Shown piece by piece: positions 1 through 6,735 of a DNA stretch of 10,087 bases. Source of the stretch: Burkholderiaceae bacterium (GTDB taxonomy: Bacteria > Pseudomonadota > Gammaproteobacteria > Burkholderiales > Burkholderiaceae). The stretch is from NCBI GenBank assembly GCA_022701845.1, contig JAKONS010000081.1:1-10087 (forward strand). Direction: 5' to 3'. The notes beneath the pieces were generated by a model that ran no database searches, was not told the DNA's origin, and worked only from the letters and a program-made list of their open reading frames with translations. Each line of letters starts with the position of its first letter. Position 1 is the first letter of the stretch. The translations under genes and the position numbers were made by a program.

Positions 1-701
1 TGCTGTACGACGCCACGCCGTTCTCGATCAACCCGGCGCTGTTCACCAACCTGGCCTTCACCGACAGGAGCTTCCAGCCGCTGACGCTGGTGTCGCTCTC
101 GCCGAACGTGCTGATCGTGCGCAAGGACTCGCCGATCCAGGACCAGAAGGACCTGATCGCCCGCGCCAAGGCCAAGCCCGGCAGCATCAACTTCGCCTCC
201 GGCGGCAGCGGCACGGTGCAGCGCCTGGCCGCCGAGCTGTACCGCCAGGGCCTCGGTCTGGACATGGTGCATGTGCCCTACAAGAGCGGCGGCCCGGCGA
301 TCTCCGACGTGATGGGCGGCCAGGTCGATTTCATGTTCAGCACCATGGCCGCCAGCTACCCGCTGGTGTCGACCGACAAGCTGCGCGCGCTGGCGATCTC
401 GGCGCCGCGCCGCTCGCCGCTGCTGCCCGCCGTGCCCACCGTCGCCGAATCGGTGCTGCCCGGCTACGAGGCCTTCGAATGGAACGGCCTGCTGCTGCCG
501 GCCGGCACCCCGCCGGCGGTGGTGCAGCGGCTGCACCAGGCGGCGGTCGAATCGCTGCAGGAAGACGACCTGAAGAAACGCTTCGCCGACATGGGCGCGC
601 AGACGGTGGGCAACACGCCGGCCGAGTTCGCCACCTTCCTGCAGAAGGAACAGGCCAAGTGGGCCGAGGTGGTGCGCAAGGGCGCCATCAAGCTGGACTG
701 A
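1..701 (+). CDS. Bug/TctC-family periplasmic solute-binding protein, 5'-truncated by the window edge
   Basis: The reading frame is open from base 3 and gives 232 residues up to the TGA at 699-701. The start, signal peptide and roughly the first 90-100 residues lie outside the window. The protein aligns by eye with the Bug (Bordetella uptake gene) / tripartite tricarboxylate transporter receptor family: an N-P-A-L-F/L-P-L-T-L-V segment, then 'AKAKPGSINFASGG', 'MVHVPYKSGGPA', 'GGQVDFMF', 'LRALAIS', 'PTVAE' and the terminal 'KLD'. Family members are secreted binding proteins that capture carboxylates or other small polar compounds. No TctA/TctB membrane genes are visible, so this looks like an orphan receptor, as is common in Burkholderiales. 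The next gene starts 6 nt after its stop, suggesting co-transcription with the two lactone-type enzymes and hence uptake of their substrate (inference). The ATG at base 90 is internal, because homology continues upstream of it. Confidence 0.93.
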   Translation, partial: LYDATPFSINPALFTNLAFTDRSFQPLTLVSLSPNVLIVRKDSPIQDQKDLIARAKAKPGSINFASGGSGTVQRLAAELYRQGLGLDMVHVPYKSGGPAISDVMGGQVDFMFSTMAASYPLVSTDKLRALAISAPRRSPLLPAVPTVAESVLPGYEAFEWNGLLLPAGTPPAVVQRLHQAAVESLQEDDLKKRFADMGAQTVGNTPAEFATFLQKEQAKWAEVVRKGAIKLD

Positions 702-707
702 GCCGAG

Positions 708-1604
708 ATGCCCGGCGTCGCCGCACCCCACTCCGCCGGCACCGCCGCCCCGGCCCGCCCGGTGCCGGCCGGCGCCTGCGACAGCCACATGCACATCTTC
801 GACCCGCGTTTCGCGGCGTCGCCGCACTGGCGCCGCACCCCGCCGGTGGCCGACGTGCCGGCCTACCGCGCCCTGCAGCGGCGCCTGGGCACCGGCCGCA
901 CCGTCGTCGTCACGCCGTCGACCTACGGCACCGACAACCGCTGCACCCTGGACGCGCTGGCCGCCCTGGGCCCGCAGGCGCGCGGCGTGGCGGTGGTCGA
1001 TGCCGACGTGGACCCGGCCGAGCTGCGCAGGCTGCAGGCGCACGGGGTGCGCGGCCTGCGCGTCAACTTCTACAGCCCGCAATCCTGGGGCGTGACGCCG
1101 CCGGAGATGCTGGCGGTGCTGGGCGCCAAAGCGGCGCCGCTCGGCTGGCATATCCAGGTGCTGGCGCCGTCGGCAATGCTGCTGGCGCTGGCGCCGCATC
1201 TGCGGGCATTGCAGGCGCTGGCGGTGCCGCTGGTCATCGACCACATGGCGCTGATCGCCCCGGAGGACGGCGTGCAGGGCGCCGCCTTTGCGCTGGTGCG
1301 CGAACTGCTGGACGCGGGCCGCACCTGGGTGAAGCTGTCGGGCGCCTACATGGCGTCGCGCAGCGGCGCACCCGACTACGCCGACCGCGACGCGCTCGCC
1401 ACCGCGCTGGTGCGCGCCGCCCCGCAGCGCATGCTGTGGGGCAGCGACTGGCCGCACACCACCGCCGCGCCGGGCAGCGTCGACGACGCGCTGCTGCTCG
1501 ACCGGCTGGAGCGCTGGTGCGACAGCCCGGCGCAGCGCGACGCGATCCTGGTCGACAACCCGGCAGCGCTCTACGGCTTCGACACCCCCCTGCCCACCAC
1601 CTGA
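708..1604 (+). CDS. amidohydrolase-family (COG3618-like) lactone hydrolase/isomerase, LigI/GLI type
   Basis: A 298-residue protein of the amidohydrolase-2 superfamily (TIM-barrel metallo- or metal-independent hydrolases). Visible active-site elements are 'DSHMHIFDPRF' with the HxH pair at H27/H29, 'PSTYGTDNRCTLDAL' near residue 70, H148 in 'GWHIQV', 'IDHMAL' with H179, 'WVKLSG', and 'LWGSDWPHT' with the conserved Asp at D247. The order and spacing match 2-pyrone-4,6-dicarboxylate lactonase (LigI) and D-galactarolactone isomerase, which hydrolyse or isomerise small carboxylated lactones in the cytoplasm. Length is usual for that group. The ATG at 708 is 6 nt after the Bug stop, with no strong ribosome site, so translational coupling is likely. 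The first ~22 residues are a low-complexity Ala/Pro stretch, so the true start could be slightly downstream. The next gene is another lactonase-type protein. I am confident of the family, not of the substrate. Confidence 0.9.
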   Translation: MPGVAAPHSAGTAAPARPVPAGACDSHMHIFDPRFAASPHWRRTPPVADVPAYRALQRRLGTGRTVVVTPSTYGTDNRCTLDALAALGPQARGVAVVDADVDPAELRRLQAHGVRGLRVNFYSPQSWGVTPPEMLAVLGAKAAPLGWHIQVLAPSAMLLALAPHLRALQALAVPLVIDHMALIAPEDGVQGAAFALVRELLDAGRTWVKLSGAYMASRSGAPDYADRDALATALVRAAPQRMLWGSDWPHTTAAPGSVDDALLLDRLERWCDSPAQRDAILVDNPAALYGFDTPLPTT

Positions 1605-1614
1605 GACGACGCCC

Positions 1615-2547
1615 ATGTTCCTGCCGACCCCGCCCGCGGTGCGCGACCTCGCCCCCTTCACCCGCCTGCCCGACGCCTTCCGCCAACGCCGGCACAGCGA
1701 ATGGAGCCGCGCCAACCGCGGCGGCCAGCCCACCGACTCCTTCCTGGAAGGCCCGGTGGTCGACGACGCGGGCAACCTGTTCGTCACCGACATCCCGTTC
1801 GGCCGCGTCTTCCGCATCGATGCCGCCGGCGCCTGGTCGCTGGTCGCCGAATACGACGGCGAGCCTAACGGCATGAAGCTGCTCGACAGCCGCACCCTGC
1901 TGATCACCGACTACCGCAACGGCCTGATGCGCCTCGACATCGCCAGCGGACGGGTCGAGCCCTACCTGGAACGGCGCAACAGCGAACGCTTCAAGGGCGT
2001 GAACGACCTGGTGTTCGATGCGCAGGGCAACCTGTATTTCACCGACCAGGGCCAGACCGGTTTGCACGACCCCACCGGCCGGCTCTACCGGCTGCGGCCC
2101 TCCGGCCAGCTCGACCTGCTGCTGGGCAACGTGCCCAGCCCCAACGGCGTGGCGCTGTCGCCCGACCAGAAGGTGGCGTACCTGGCGGTGACCCGCGACA
2201 ACTGCGTCTGGCGGGTGCCGCTGCAGGCCGACGGCAGCGTGGCCAAGGTGAGCCGCTTCTTCACCTCCTACGGCCCGAGCGGCCCCGACGGCCTGGCGGT
2301 GGACGAGACCGGCCGGCTGCTGGTGGCCAACCCCGGCCTGGGCTATGTGTGGGTGCTGAACGCCCGCGCCGAGCCGGTGGCGGTGCTGCGCGGGCCGGCC
2401 GGCGCGTCGATCACCAACCTGGCCTTCGGCGGGGCCGACCGGCGCACGGTGTATGTCACCGATTCGACCCACGGCACGGTGCTGCGGGCGGAGCTCGATA
2501 CGCCCGGTCTGCCGCTGCACCGCGCTGCGGTGCAGCACGCCGGCTGA
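1615..2547 (+). CDS. SMP-30/gluconolactonase/LRE-family protein (probable sugar- or acid-lactone lactonase)
   Basis: A 310-residue six-bladed beta-propeller of the SMP-30/gluconolactonase family. Metal-ligand positions of the family are recognisable: E45 in 'FLEGPVVDDAG', N130 in 'GVNDLVFDAQGNLYFTD', N177 in 'PSPNGVALSPDQK' and D225 in 'GPDGLAVDETG'. All four divalent-metal ligands appear intact, so it should be catalytically competent. Known members open lactone rings (gluconolactone, xylonolactone, other aldonolactones) or act on organophosphates. There is no clear signal peptide, so a cytoplasmic location is likely. It starts 10 nt after the amidohydrolase stop, with only a weak purine-rich site before the ATG, and closes the plus-strand unit. 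Two lactone-handling families next to a Bug receptor suggest a pathway through a lactone intermediate (inference). Confidence 0.92.
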   Translation: MFLPTPPAVRDLAPFTRLPDAFRQRRHSEWSRANRGGQPTDSFLEGPVVDDAGNLFVTDIPFGRVFRIDAAGAWSLVAEYDGEPNGMKLLDSRTLLITDYRNGLMRLDIASGRVEPYLERRNSERFKGVNDLVFDAQGNLYFTDQGQTGLHDPTGRLYRLRPSGQLDLLLGNVPSPNGVALSPDQKVAYLAVTRDNCVWRVPLQADGSVAKVSRFFTSYGPSGPDGLAVDETGRLLVANPGLGYVWVLNARAEPVAVLRGPAGASITNLAFGGADRRTVYVTDSTHGTVLRAELDTPGLPLHRAAVQHAG

Positions 2548-2561
2548 GCGCCGGTCCGTGC
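2535..2561. terminator. hairpin across the stop codon between two convergent genes, possible bidirectional terminator
   Basis: GCACGCCGGC (2535-2544) can pair with GCCGG plus CGTGC (2550-2554 and 2557-2561). This gives ten G/C-rich base pairs with a 2-nt bulge (TC, 2555-2556) and a 5-nt loop, TGAGC, that contains the SMP-30 stop codon. It fills the 18-nt gap between the SMP-30 stop and the stop of the opposing class II aldolase gene. There is no T-run on either side, so it is not a canonical intrinsic terminator. The stem could equally be chance in such GC-rich DNA. Confidence 0.35.
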
Positions 2562-2565
2562 CGGG

Positions 2566-3339
2566 TCAGAAACGGATCTGGCGCGCGAACATCGCGAAGC
2601 TGGCCTTCACGATGCTGGGCTTGAGCAGGAAATCGTGCGATTCCCGGGCCATCGCCGGGTCGAGCGGGACCACCCGGCCGTAGGCCGACATCGCCCGCAG
2701 CTGGTTGCGCGCAGCGCGTTCGATCAGCACCGACAGGTACAGCGTTTCCTCGATGGAGCCGGTGGCCGCCAGGAAGCCGTGGTTGGCCAGCAGGATGGTG
2801 CGCTTGTCGCCGAGCGCGGCCGAGATGATCTCGCCCTCCAGGTCGGCGATCGGCAGGCCCGGCCACTCCTTGAGGTGCGCGCAATCGTCGAAGAAGGGCG
2901 TGGCGTCCATGTGGGCGATGGCCAGCGGCTCGCCGGTCATCGACAGGGTCGACACATAGGGCGGATGGGTGTGCACGATGCAGTTGACGTCCGGCCGGGC
3001 GCGGTACACCCACAGGTGGAAACGCACCGCCGGGTTGGCCACGCCCTCGCCTTCGAGCACCCGCAGCGAATCGTCGATGCGCAGCAGCCCGTTCGGCTCG
3101 ATCTCGGCGAAGGAGCGCGCCAGCGGCGTGGTGAGAAAGGTGCCGTCCGGCTGGCGCACCGTGATCTGCCCGGCCAGCGTTTCCGAATGGCCTTCCCGCG
3201 CCAGGATGCGGCAGCTGAGCGCCACCTTCTCGTTCTGGGTCCAGTTGCCGAGGTCGAGCTGGCCGTCGGAGCGGGCGAAGAACTGGGCGGCGAAGTCCGG
3301 CGTCGGTGCGTTGCCGGTGGGGGGGGATGTGACGCTCAT
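2566..3339 (-). CDS. class II aldolase/adducin family protein (aldolase A)
   Basis: 257 residues from the ATG at 3339. The open frame runs further upstream (to 3522), but that stretch is Pro/Arg/Ala junk-like. Homology to the sister protein at 6736-7548 begins only after MSVTSPPTGN, so 3339 is the best start, although no strong ribosome site precedes it. The zinc site of class II aldolases is visible: H123 and H125 in 'IVHTHPPYVSTLS' and H187 in 'ANHGFLAATGSIEE'. In L-fuculose-phosphate aldolase a catalytic Glu sits in SSEWxxH. The matching motif here is 'NPAVRFH' (102-108), with no Glu. The protein is therefore probably a metal-dependent lyase or decarboxylase of the family rather than a sugar-phosphate aldolase (inference; some aromatic-acid decarboxylases belong to this family). 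It stands alone on the minus strand, divergent from the AraC regulator and convergent with the SMP-30 gene. Confidence 0.9.
   Translation of the reverse strand: MSVTSPPTGNAPTPDFAAQFFARSDGQLDLGNWTQNEKVALSCRILAREGHSETLAGQITVRQPDGTFLTTPLARSFAEIEPNGLLRIDDSLRVLEGEGVANPAVRFHLWVYRARPDVNCIVHTHPPYVSTLSMTGEPLAIAHMDATPFFDDCAHLKEWPGLPIADLEGEIISAALGDKRTILLANHGFLAATGSIEETLYLSVLIERAARNQLRAMSAYGRVVPLDPAMARESHDFLLKPSIVKASFAMFARQIRF
3319..3326. repeat. eight-base G/C homopolymer within codons 5-8 of the class II aldolase gene
   Basis: The plus strand has eight consecutive G (eight C in the coding sense) inside the Ser-Pro-Pro-Thr codons just after the ATG at 3339. A one-base slip would frameshift the protein at residue ~7, with no nearby in-frame restart Met before about residue 134. 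It may be chance in a GC-rich genome. Confidence 0.9.
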
Positions 3340-3551
3340 GCAGGGTCTCGGGTAGGGCGGCGGGAGAGCCGGAAGCGGCGGCGCCGGGCCGTCGATGCCC
3401 GATGGTGGCGCAGGCACCGCGCGCCGGCTTGCACGAGCGCGCACTGGGTTTGACCGGGCGCGCCACCGGCCGCGGGCCGCTAAGGTCGGCGCTGCCGCCT
3501 CCGCGCCGATGGCACGGAGCATGCGTGGCCCTGCGCAAAAGGAAAACTTCG
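3340..3551. promoter_or_regulatory. divergent intergenic region between class II aldolase A and the AraC regulator
   Basis: This 212-nt gap must hold the promoters for the minus-strand aldolase and the plus-strand AraC gene, and the probable AraC-protein binding site. I see a TTGACC at 3450-3455 that could be a plus-strand -35 element, but no matching -10 at 16-18 nt; the nearest T-A-rich hexamer, TAAGGT at 3481, is too far. CGATG occurs twice in close succession near 3393-3404. A good ribosome site, AAGGA at 3539-3543, precedes the AraC ATG by 8 nt. Nothing else is convincing. Confidence 0.4.
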
Positions 3552-4535
3552 ATGCCCCACGACGCCGCCCTCGATCTGAACTTCGCCCCGAAATTCAGGC
3601 CCTTCTATCACGAGGACGTGCAGGGTTTCGGCAGCGCGCTCGACGCCCTCGCCTACCCCGGCGACCTGTGCACCCGCGGTCGCGATCCGCAGTTCGCCCT
3701 GCAGGCCTGCCGGCTGGCCGGCGGCGGCCTGGCCTCCCGCCTGCAGGCCTCCGCGATCGAGGTACGGCACCGGGCGCCGGCGGCCGAGACCCGCGAGCGC
3801 GAGGTGCTCGCGCTGTTCGTGATGCGGGGCCAGGGCTGGATGGAACAGGCCGGCACCCGGCTGGCGTTCGACAGCGGCGACATCCTGTTCCGCACCACCG
3901 CCTGGCCGTCGACCATCAGCCTGGAGGACGACAGCGACCTGGTGGCGCTGAAGCTGCCGGCGTCGCGCCTGTTCGGCATCTATTCCGACATGGCCCAGCG
4001 TTTCCAGCCCGGGCGCGCCGCGGCCGACCGGCCGCTCACCCGCGCGGTGCGCGAGCAGCTGGCCTGCGTGTTCGGCGAGCGCCCGGCGCGCGACACCGCC
4101 AGTGCCGCCGGCGCCTATTTCTACGAGCAGTCGATGGTGTCGCTGCTGGCCGCCGCCTACTGCGACACCCTCGGCGCCGGCAGCGACGACGCACCCGCCG
4201 GCGCCGAGACCGACCGCTGGCAGCGCCTGGTGGCTTTTGTCGACGCCTCGCTCGGCGACGCCGGGCTGTCGGTCGACGCCATCGCCCGCGAACTGCGCAT
4301 CTCCAAGCGCTACACCCACCGGCTGTTCGAGGCGCGCGGCCTGAAATACGGCGACTACCTGCGCGAGAAGCGCCTGCAGCGCGCCCGCGACGAGTTGCGC
4401 AGCGAGCGGCTGCGCCACCTCAGCGTGACCGAGATCGGCCTGCGCGCCGGCTTCGCCGATTCCAGCCATTTCAGCCGCAGCTTCCGCAAGGCCTACGGCC
4501 TGCCGCCGGCCGGCTGGCGGCGGCAGGCGGGCTGA
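3552..4535 (+). CDS. AraC-family transcriptional regulator (AraC_binding_2/FeaR-like N-terminus)
   Basis: 327 residues from the ATG at 3552, chosen because AAGGA lies 8 nt upstream. The frame is open back to 3402, but the extra residues are Arg/Gly/Ala-rich and unlike the family. Residues ~20-200 look like the cupin-type sensor domain of FeaR-like AraC proteins ('LFVMRGQGWMEQAGTRLAFDSGDILF' region, then 'ALKLPASRLFG'). Residues ~228-325 form the double helix-turn-helix: 'LSVDAIARELRISKRYTHRLF' is the first and 'SVTEIGLRAGFADSSHFSRSF' the second, ending in the usual 'KAYGLPPAGWRR'. Such proteins usually activate a neighbouring catabolic operon on binding its substrate. The divergent aldolase at 2566-3339 is the closest target. 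The plus-strand lactone genes or the MFS unit are possible others. Its stop lies 3 nt from the stop of the convergent MFS gene. Confidence 0.94.
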   Translation: MPHDAALDLNFAPKFRPFYHEDVQGFGSALDALAYPGDLCTRGRDPQFALQACRLAGGGLASRLQASAIEVRHRAPAAETREREVLALFVMRGQGWMEQAGTRLAFDSGDILFRTTAWPSTISLEDDSDLVALKLPASRLFGIYSDMAQRFQPGRAAADRPLTRAVREQLACVFGERPARDTASAAGAYFYEQSMVSLLAAAYCDTLGAGSDDAPAGAETDRWQRLVAFVDASLGDAGLSVDAIARELRISKRYTHRLFEARGLKYGDYLREKRLQRARDELRSERLRHLSVTEIGLRAGFADSSHFSRSFRKAYGLPPAGWRRQAG

Positions 4536-4547
4536 GATTCAGCCGCC
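4526..4547. terminator. hairpin containing both convergent stop codons, candidate bidirectional terminator
   Basis: GGCGGGCTGA (4526-4535) pairs with TCAGCCGCC (4539-4547): nine base pairs with one bulged G and the 3-nt loop GAT. The TGA of the AraC gene (4533-4535) and, on the other strand, the TGA of the MFS gene (4541-4539) lie inside the stem. Reading plus, the stem is followed by GATTTCC, a weak T-run. Reading minus there is none. The placement favours a shared terminator, more convincing for the plus direction. Confidence 0.45.
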
Positions 4548-5861
4548 GATTTCCTGCGGCGTCGGCTTCATCAGGTACGCCGACAGCGCCGCCACCAGCC
4601 CCAGCACCGCCAGGTAGCCGCCCACCGCGGTGATGCTGCCGAAACGCGCCACCAGCCCGGTCGCCACGATGGGCGCGAAACCGCCGCCGATGGCCGCCGC
4701 CAGCTGGATGCCGATCGAGATGCCGGAATAGCGCACCTCCGGCGGGAACTGCACCGCATACAGGTTGGTCTGCGGCGCGAACATCAGGCCGTAGTTCAGC
4801 GTCAGCGCGACCACCATCGCCACGGTGAACGCGGTGTAGGAGCCGCTGCCGATAGCCTGGAACAGCGGCACCGCCATCGCCGCCATCAGCAGCCCGCCGA
4901 CGATGTACAGACGGCGCGCGCCCACCTTGTCGGCCAGCCAGCCGAAGCACGGGATGCTGATGGTCAGGCCCAGCGCGCCCAGCAGCAGCGCGTTCAGCGC
5001 CGCCGCCCGGGTGAAGCCCAGCTTGCCGATGGCGAAGGAGACCGAGAACACCAGCATGGTGAACACCAGCGTTACCTCGGCCAGCTTGCCGGTGATGCAC
5101 AGGACCAGCGGGCGCAGGTGCTGCAGCACCACGTCGCGTGCGGGCAGGCTGGCGGTGCGGTGCTGCGTCTTCACCCGCACGAATTCCGGCGACTCCGGCA
5201 CGCCCATGCGGATCAGCAGGCCCACCACCACCAGCAGCGCGCTGCCGACGAAGGGAATGCGCCAGCCCCAGCGCAGGAAGTCCGATTCCGGCAGCTGGGT
5301 CACCAGGGCGAAGGCGCCGGTCGACAGCAGGATGCCGAGCGGCGCACCCATCTGCGGCAGGCTGCCGAAAAACGATTTCCACTTCGGCGGCGCATGCTCG
5401 ACCGCCATCAGCATCGCGCCGCCCATCTCGCCGCCGAAGGACAGTCCCTGGCCGATGCGCAGCACCACCAGCAGCACCGCCGCCCAGACGCCGATCGACT
5501 CGTAGGTCGGCAGCAGCCCGATCAGCACGGTGCAGATGCCCATCATCAGCAGGCTCAGCGTCAGCATCGACTTGCGGCCGATGCGGTCGCCGAAGTGGCC
5601 GAACAGGATGCCGCCCAGCGGGCGCGCCAGCATGCCGCTGGCGAAAGTCCCGAAGGCCGCCAGCGTGGCCAGGGCGGGGTCGAAGTTGGGAAAGAAGAGC
5701 TTGTTGAACACCAGCGCGGTGGCGGTGCCGTAGGCCAGGAAGTCGAAGGCCTCGATGGTCGATCCGACGACCGTGGCGGCACCGACGCGCAGCAGCTTGC
5801 GCGGCGGCGCTGCCGGGGCGACCGTCGACGAGGGGGCGACCGGGGGACTGAGTGCGCTCAT
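4539..5861 (-). CDS. MFS transporter, metabolite:H+ symporter (MHS) type
   Basis: 440 residues from the ATG at 5861. A strong ribosome site, AAGGAAGG (5868-5875), fixes this start. The frame stays open far upstream to 6968, but that is a GC artefact running antisense-frame through the GST gene. The protein is very hydrophobic with about twelve membrane segments after a ~25-residue Pro/Ala/Ser-rich tail. MHS hallmarks are visible: 'EAFDFLAYGTATA' in TM1, the loop 2-3 signature 'GHFGDRIGRKS' (88-98), 'RIGQGLSFGGEMGGA', 'WGWRIPFVGSALL' and 'GVPESPEF'. Relatives are proton symporters for carboxylates, shikimate, aromatic acids or osmolytes in the inner membrane. It is the last gene of the minus unit, 50 nt after a GST, and likely imports the compound this operon handles (inference). 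Confidence 0.94.
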   Translation of the reverse strand: MSALSPPVAPSSTVAPAAPPRKLLRVGAATVVGSTIEAFDFLAYGTATALVFNKLFFPNFDPALATLAAFGTFASGMLARPLGGILFGHFGDRIGRKSMLTLSLLMMGICTVLIGLLPTYESIGVWAAVLLVVLRIGQGLSFGGEMGGAMLMAVEHAPPKWKSFFGSLPQMGAPLGILLSTGAFALVTQLPESDFLRWGWRIPFVGSALLVVVGLLIRMGVPESPEFVRVKTQHRTASLPARDVVLQHLRPLVLCITGKLAEVTLVFTMLVFSVSFAIGKLGFTRAAALNALLLGALGLTISIPCFGWLADKVGARRLYIVGGLLMAAMAVPLFQAIGSGSYTAFTVAMVVALTLNYGLMFAPQTNLYAVQFPPEVRYSGISIGIQLAAAIGGGFAPIVATGLVARFGSITAVGGYLAVLGLVAALSAYLMKPTPQEIGG

Positions 5862-5911
5862 GGTTTTCCTTCCTTGTTGCCTGTGCGGCGGTGTTGTCGA
5901 AACGCGGGGAT

Positions 5912-6562
5912 TCAGGTCGGATGCGCCGAGGCTTCCATGCCCAGATAGCCAGGCAGCGCGGCGATGCGCCCGGCCCAGGCCGCCACGGCGGGGAACTGCG
6001 CGGCCAGGTCGATGCGCGCCTCGTGGGCGCGGCAGACGTAGCCGTAGCAGGCGATGTCGGCCACGGTCGGCCGGGGGCAGGCCAGCCACGGGCCGTGGTC
6101 GGCCAGATGGGCGTCCATCACCGACAGCAGGCGTTCGCTGCGGGCGATGCAGCCGGCCAGGTCGAACGACTCGACCGCCACGCCCAGGTGGTGCGCCGCC
6201 TCGTCGATGCCGACGATGTGCACCAGCCGCAGCGGCTGCAGGCTGTTGGCGATCTCGTTGGACGACACCGAGAGCCATTGCTGCACCCGGGCATGGTCGA
6301 GCGTGCCCGGCTGCGGCAGCCAGTGGGGCGCATGGCGGGCGGCCAGGTGGCACAGGATGGCCTGGCTGTCCCAGATCAGGTCGTCGCCGTCCTGCAGGGT
6401 CGGCACCTGGCAGAACGGGTTCACCGCCGCGTAGGCCGGGCTGCGGTTGGCACGGCCCAGCACGTCGACATAGCGGGAGACGTACCGGATGCCGTGCAGC
6501 GCCAGGAACAGCCGGACCTTGTAGCAATTGCCGGAGCGGGGATGGTCGAAAAGCGTCAGCAC
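5912..6562 (-). CDS. glutathione S-transferase family protein (GST 1), GTG start
   Basis: 216 residues starting at a GTG (6562) with a GGGAGA ribosome site about 6 nt upstream; no ATG is available near the N-terminus. The thioredoxin-fold domain runs to about residue 78. S10 in 'HPRSGNCYKVRLFL' is the likely glutathione-activating Ser, 'QVPTL' holds the cis-Pro at P54, and 'DSQAIL' at D65-S66 is the gamma-glutamyl-binding pair. The helical C-terminal domain includes the capping box 'TVADIACYGY' and ends 'WAGRIAALPGYLGM'. Such soluble bacterial GSTs include isomerases, dehalogenases and ether-cleaving enzymes. It is separated from the upstream aldolase gene by 173 nt and from the MFS gene by 50 nt, so GST1-MFS may form a sub-unit with its own promoter. 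Family assignment is firm, substrate unknown. Confidence 0.93.
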   Translation of the reverse strand: MLTLFDHPRSGNCYKVRLFLALHGIRYVSRYVDVLGRANRSPAYAAVNPFCQVPTLQDGDDLIWDSQAILCHLAARHAPHWLPQPGTLDHARVQQWLSVSSNEIANSLQPLRLVHIVGIDEAAHHLGVAVESFDLAGCIARSERLLSVMDAHLADHGPWLACPRPTVADIACYGYVCRAHEARIDLAAQFPAVAAWAGRIAALPGYLGMEASAHPT

Positions 6563-6735
6563 GGGCTCTCCCGGTGCCGCGCGCCGAACGTCCGGGATGG
6601 AGCGTGGTCGGGCGCGAGGCGGCGTCGGGGAATGCTAGGGACCGGCCCGGGCCCGCGCATGCCCCGGCGCGCCGTGCGATTGACTGCGCGTGCCGCCGGT
6701 GCCGGCACGCCGCGCGCGCCGGACCGGCCGGGGGC
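6563..6735. other. 173-nt intergenic gap within the minus-strand unit, with a strong hairpin
   Basis: No plausible gene is seen here. GCGTGCCG (6688-6695) and CGGCACGC (6703-6710) can form an 8-bp stem with a 7-nt loop, overlapping the 10-bp palindrome GTGCCGGCAC. It lies about 25 nt after the stop of the class II aldolase gene, so it could be a terminator, an attenuator or an mRNA-stabilising hairpin. No U-run follows. On the minus strand, TAGCAT (6637-6632) in a small AT-richer patch could be a -10 element for GST1, but no acceptable -35 is present. Confidence 0.4.

Noticed and set aside
479..1876. A 465-codon plus-strand frame overlapping the amidohydrolase and SMP-30 genes
   Set aside because: Low-complexity Ala/Gly/Arg translation; the overlapping frames hold recognised active-site motifs.
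3450..3486. TTGACC and TAAGGT as an AraC-gene promoter
   Set aside because: Spacing is about 25 nt, far outside the normal 16-18 nt.
3340..3522. Upstream extension of class II aldolase A
   Set aside because: It would occupy most of the divergent promoter region and encodes a Pro/Arg-rich stretch not present in the homologue at 6736-7548.
3402..3551. Upstream extension of the AraC regulator
   Set aside because: Residues are Arg/Gly/Ala-rich and unlike the family; the ATG at 3552 has AAGGA at proper spacing.
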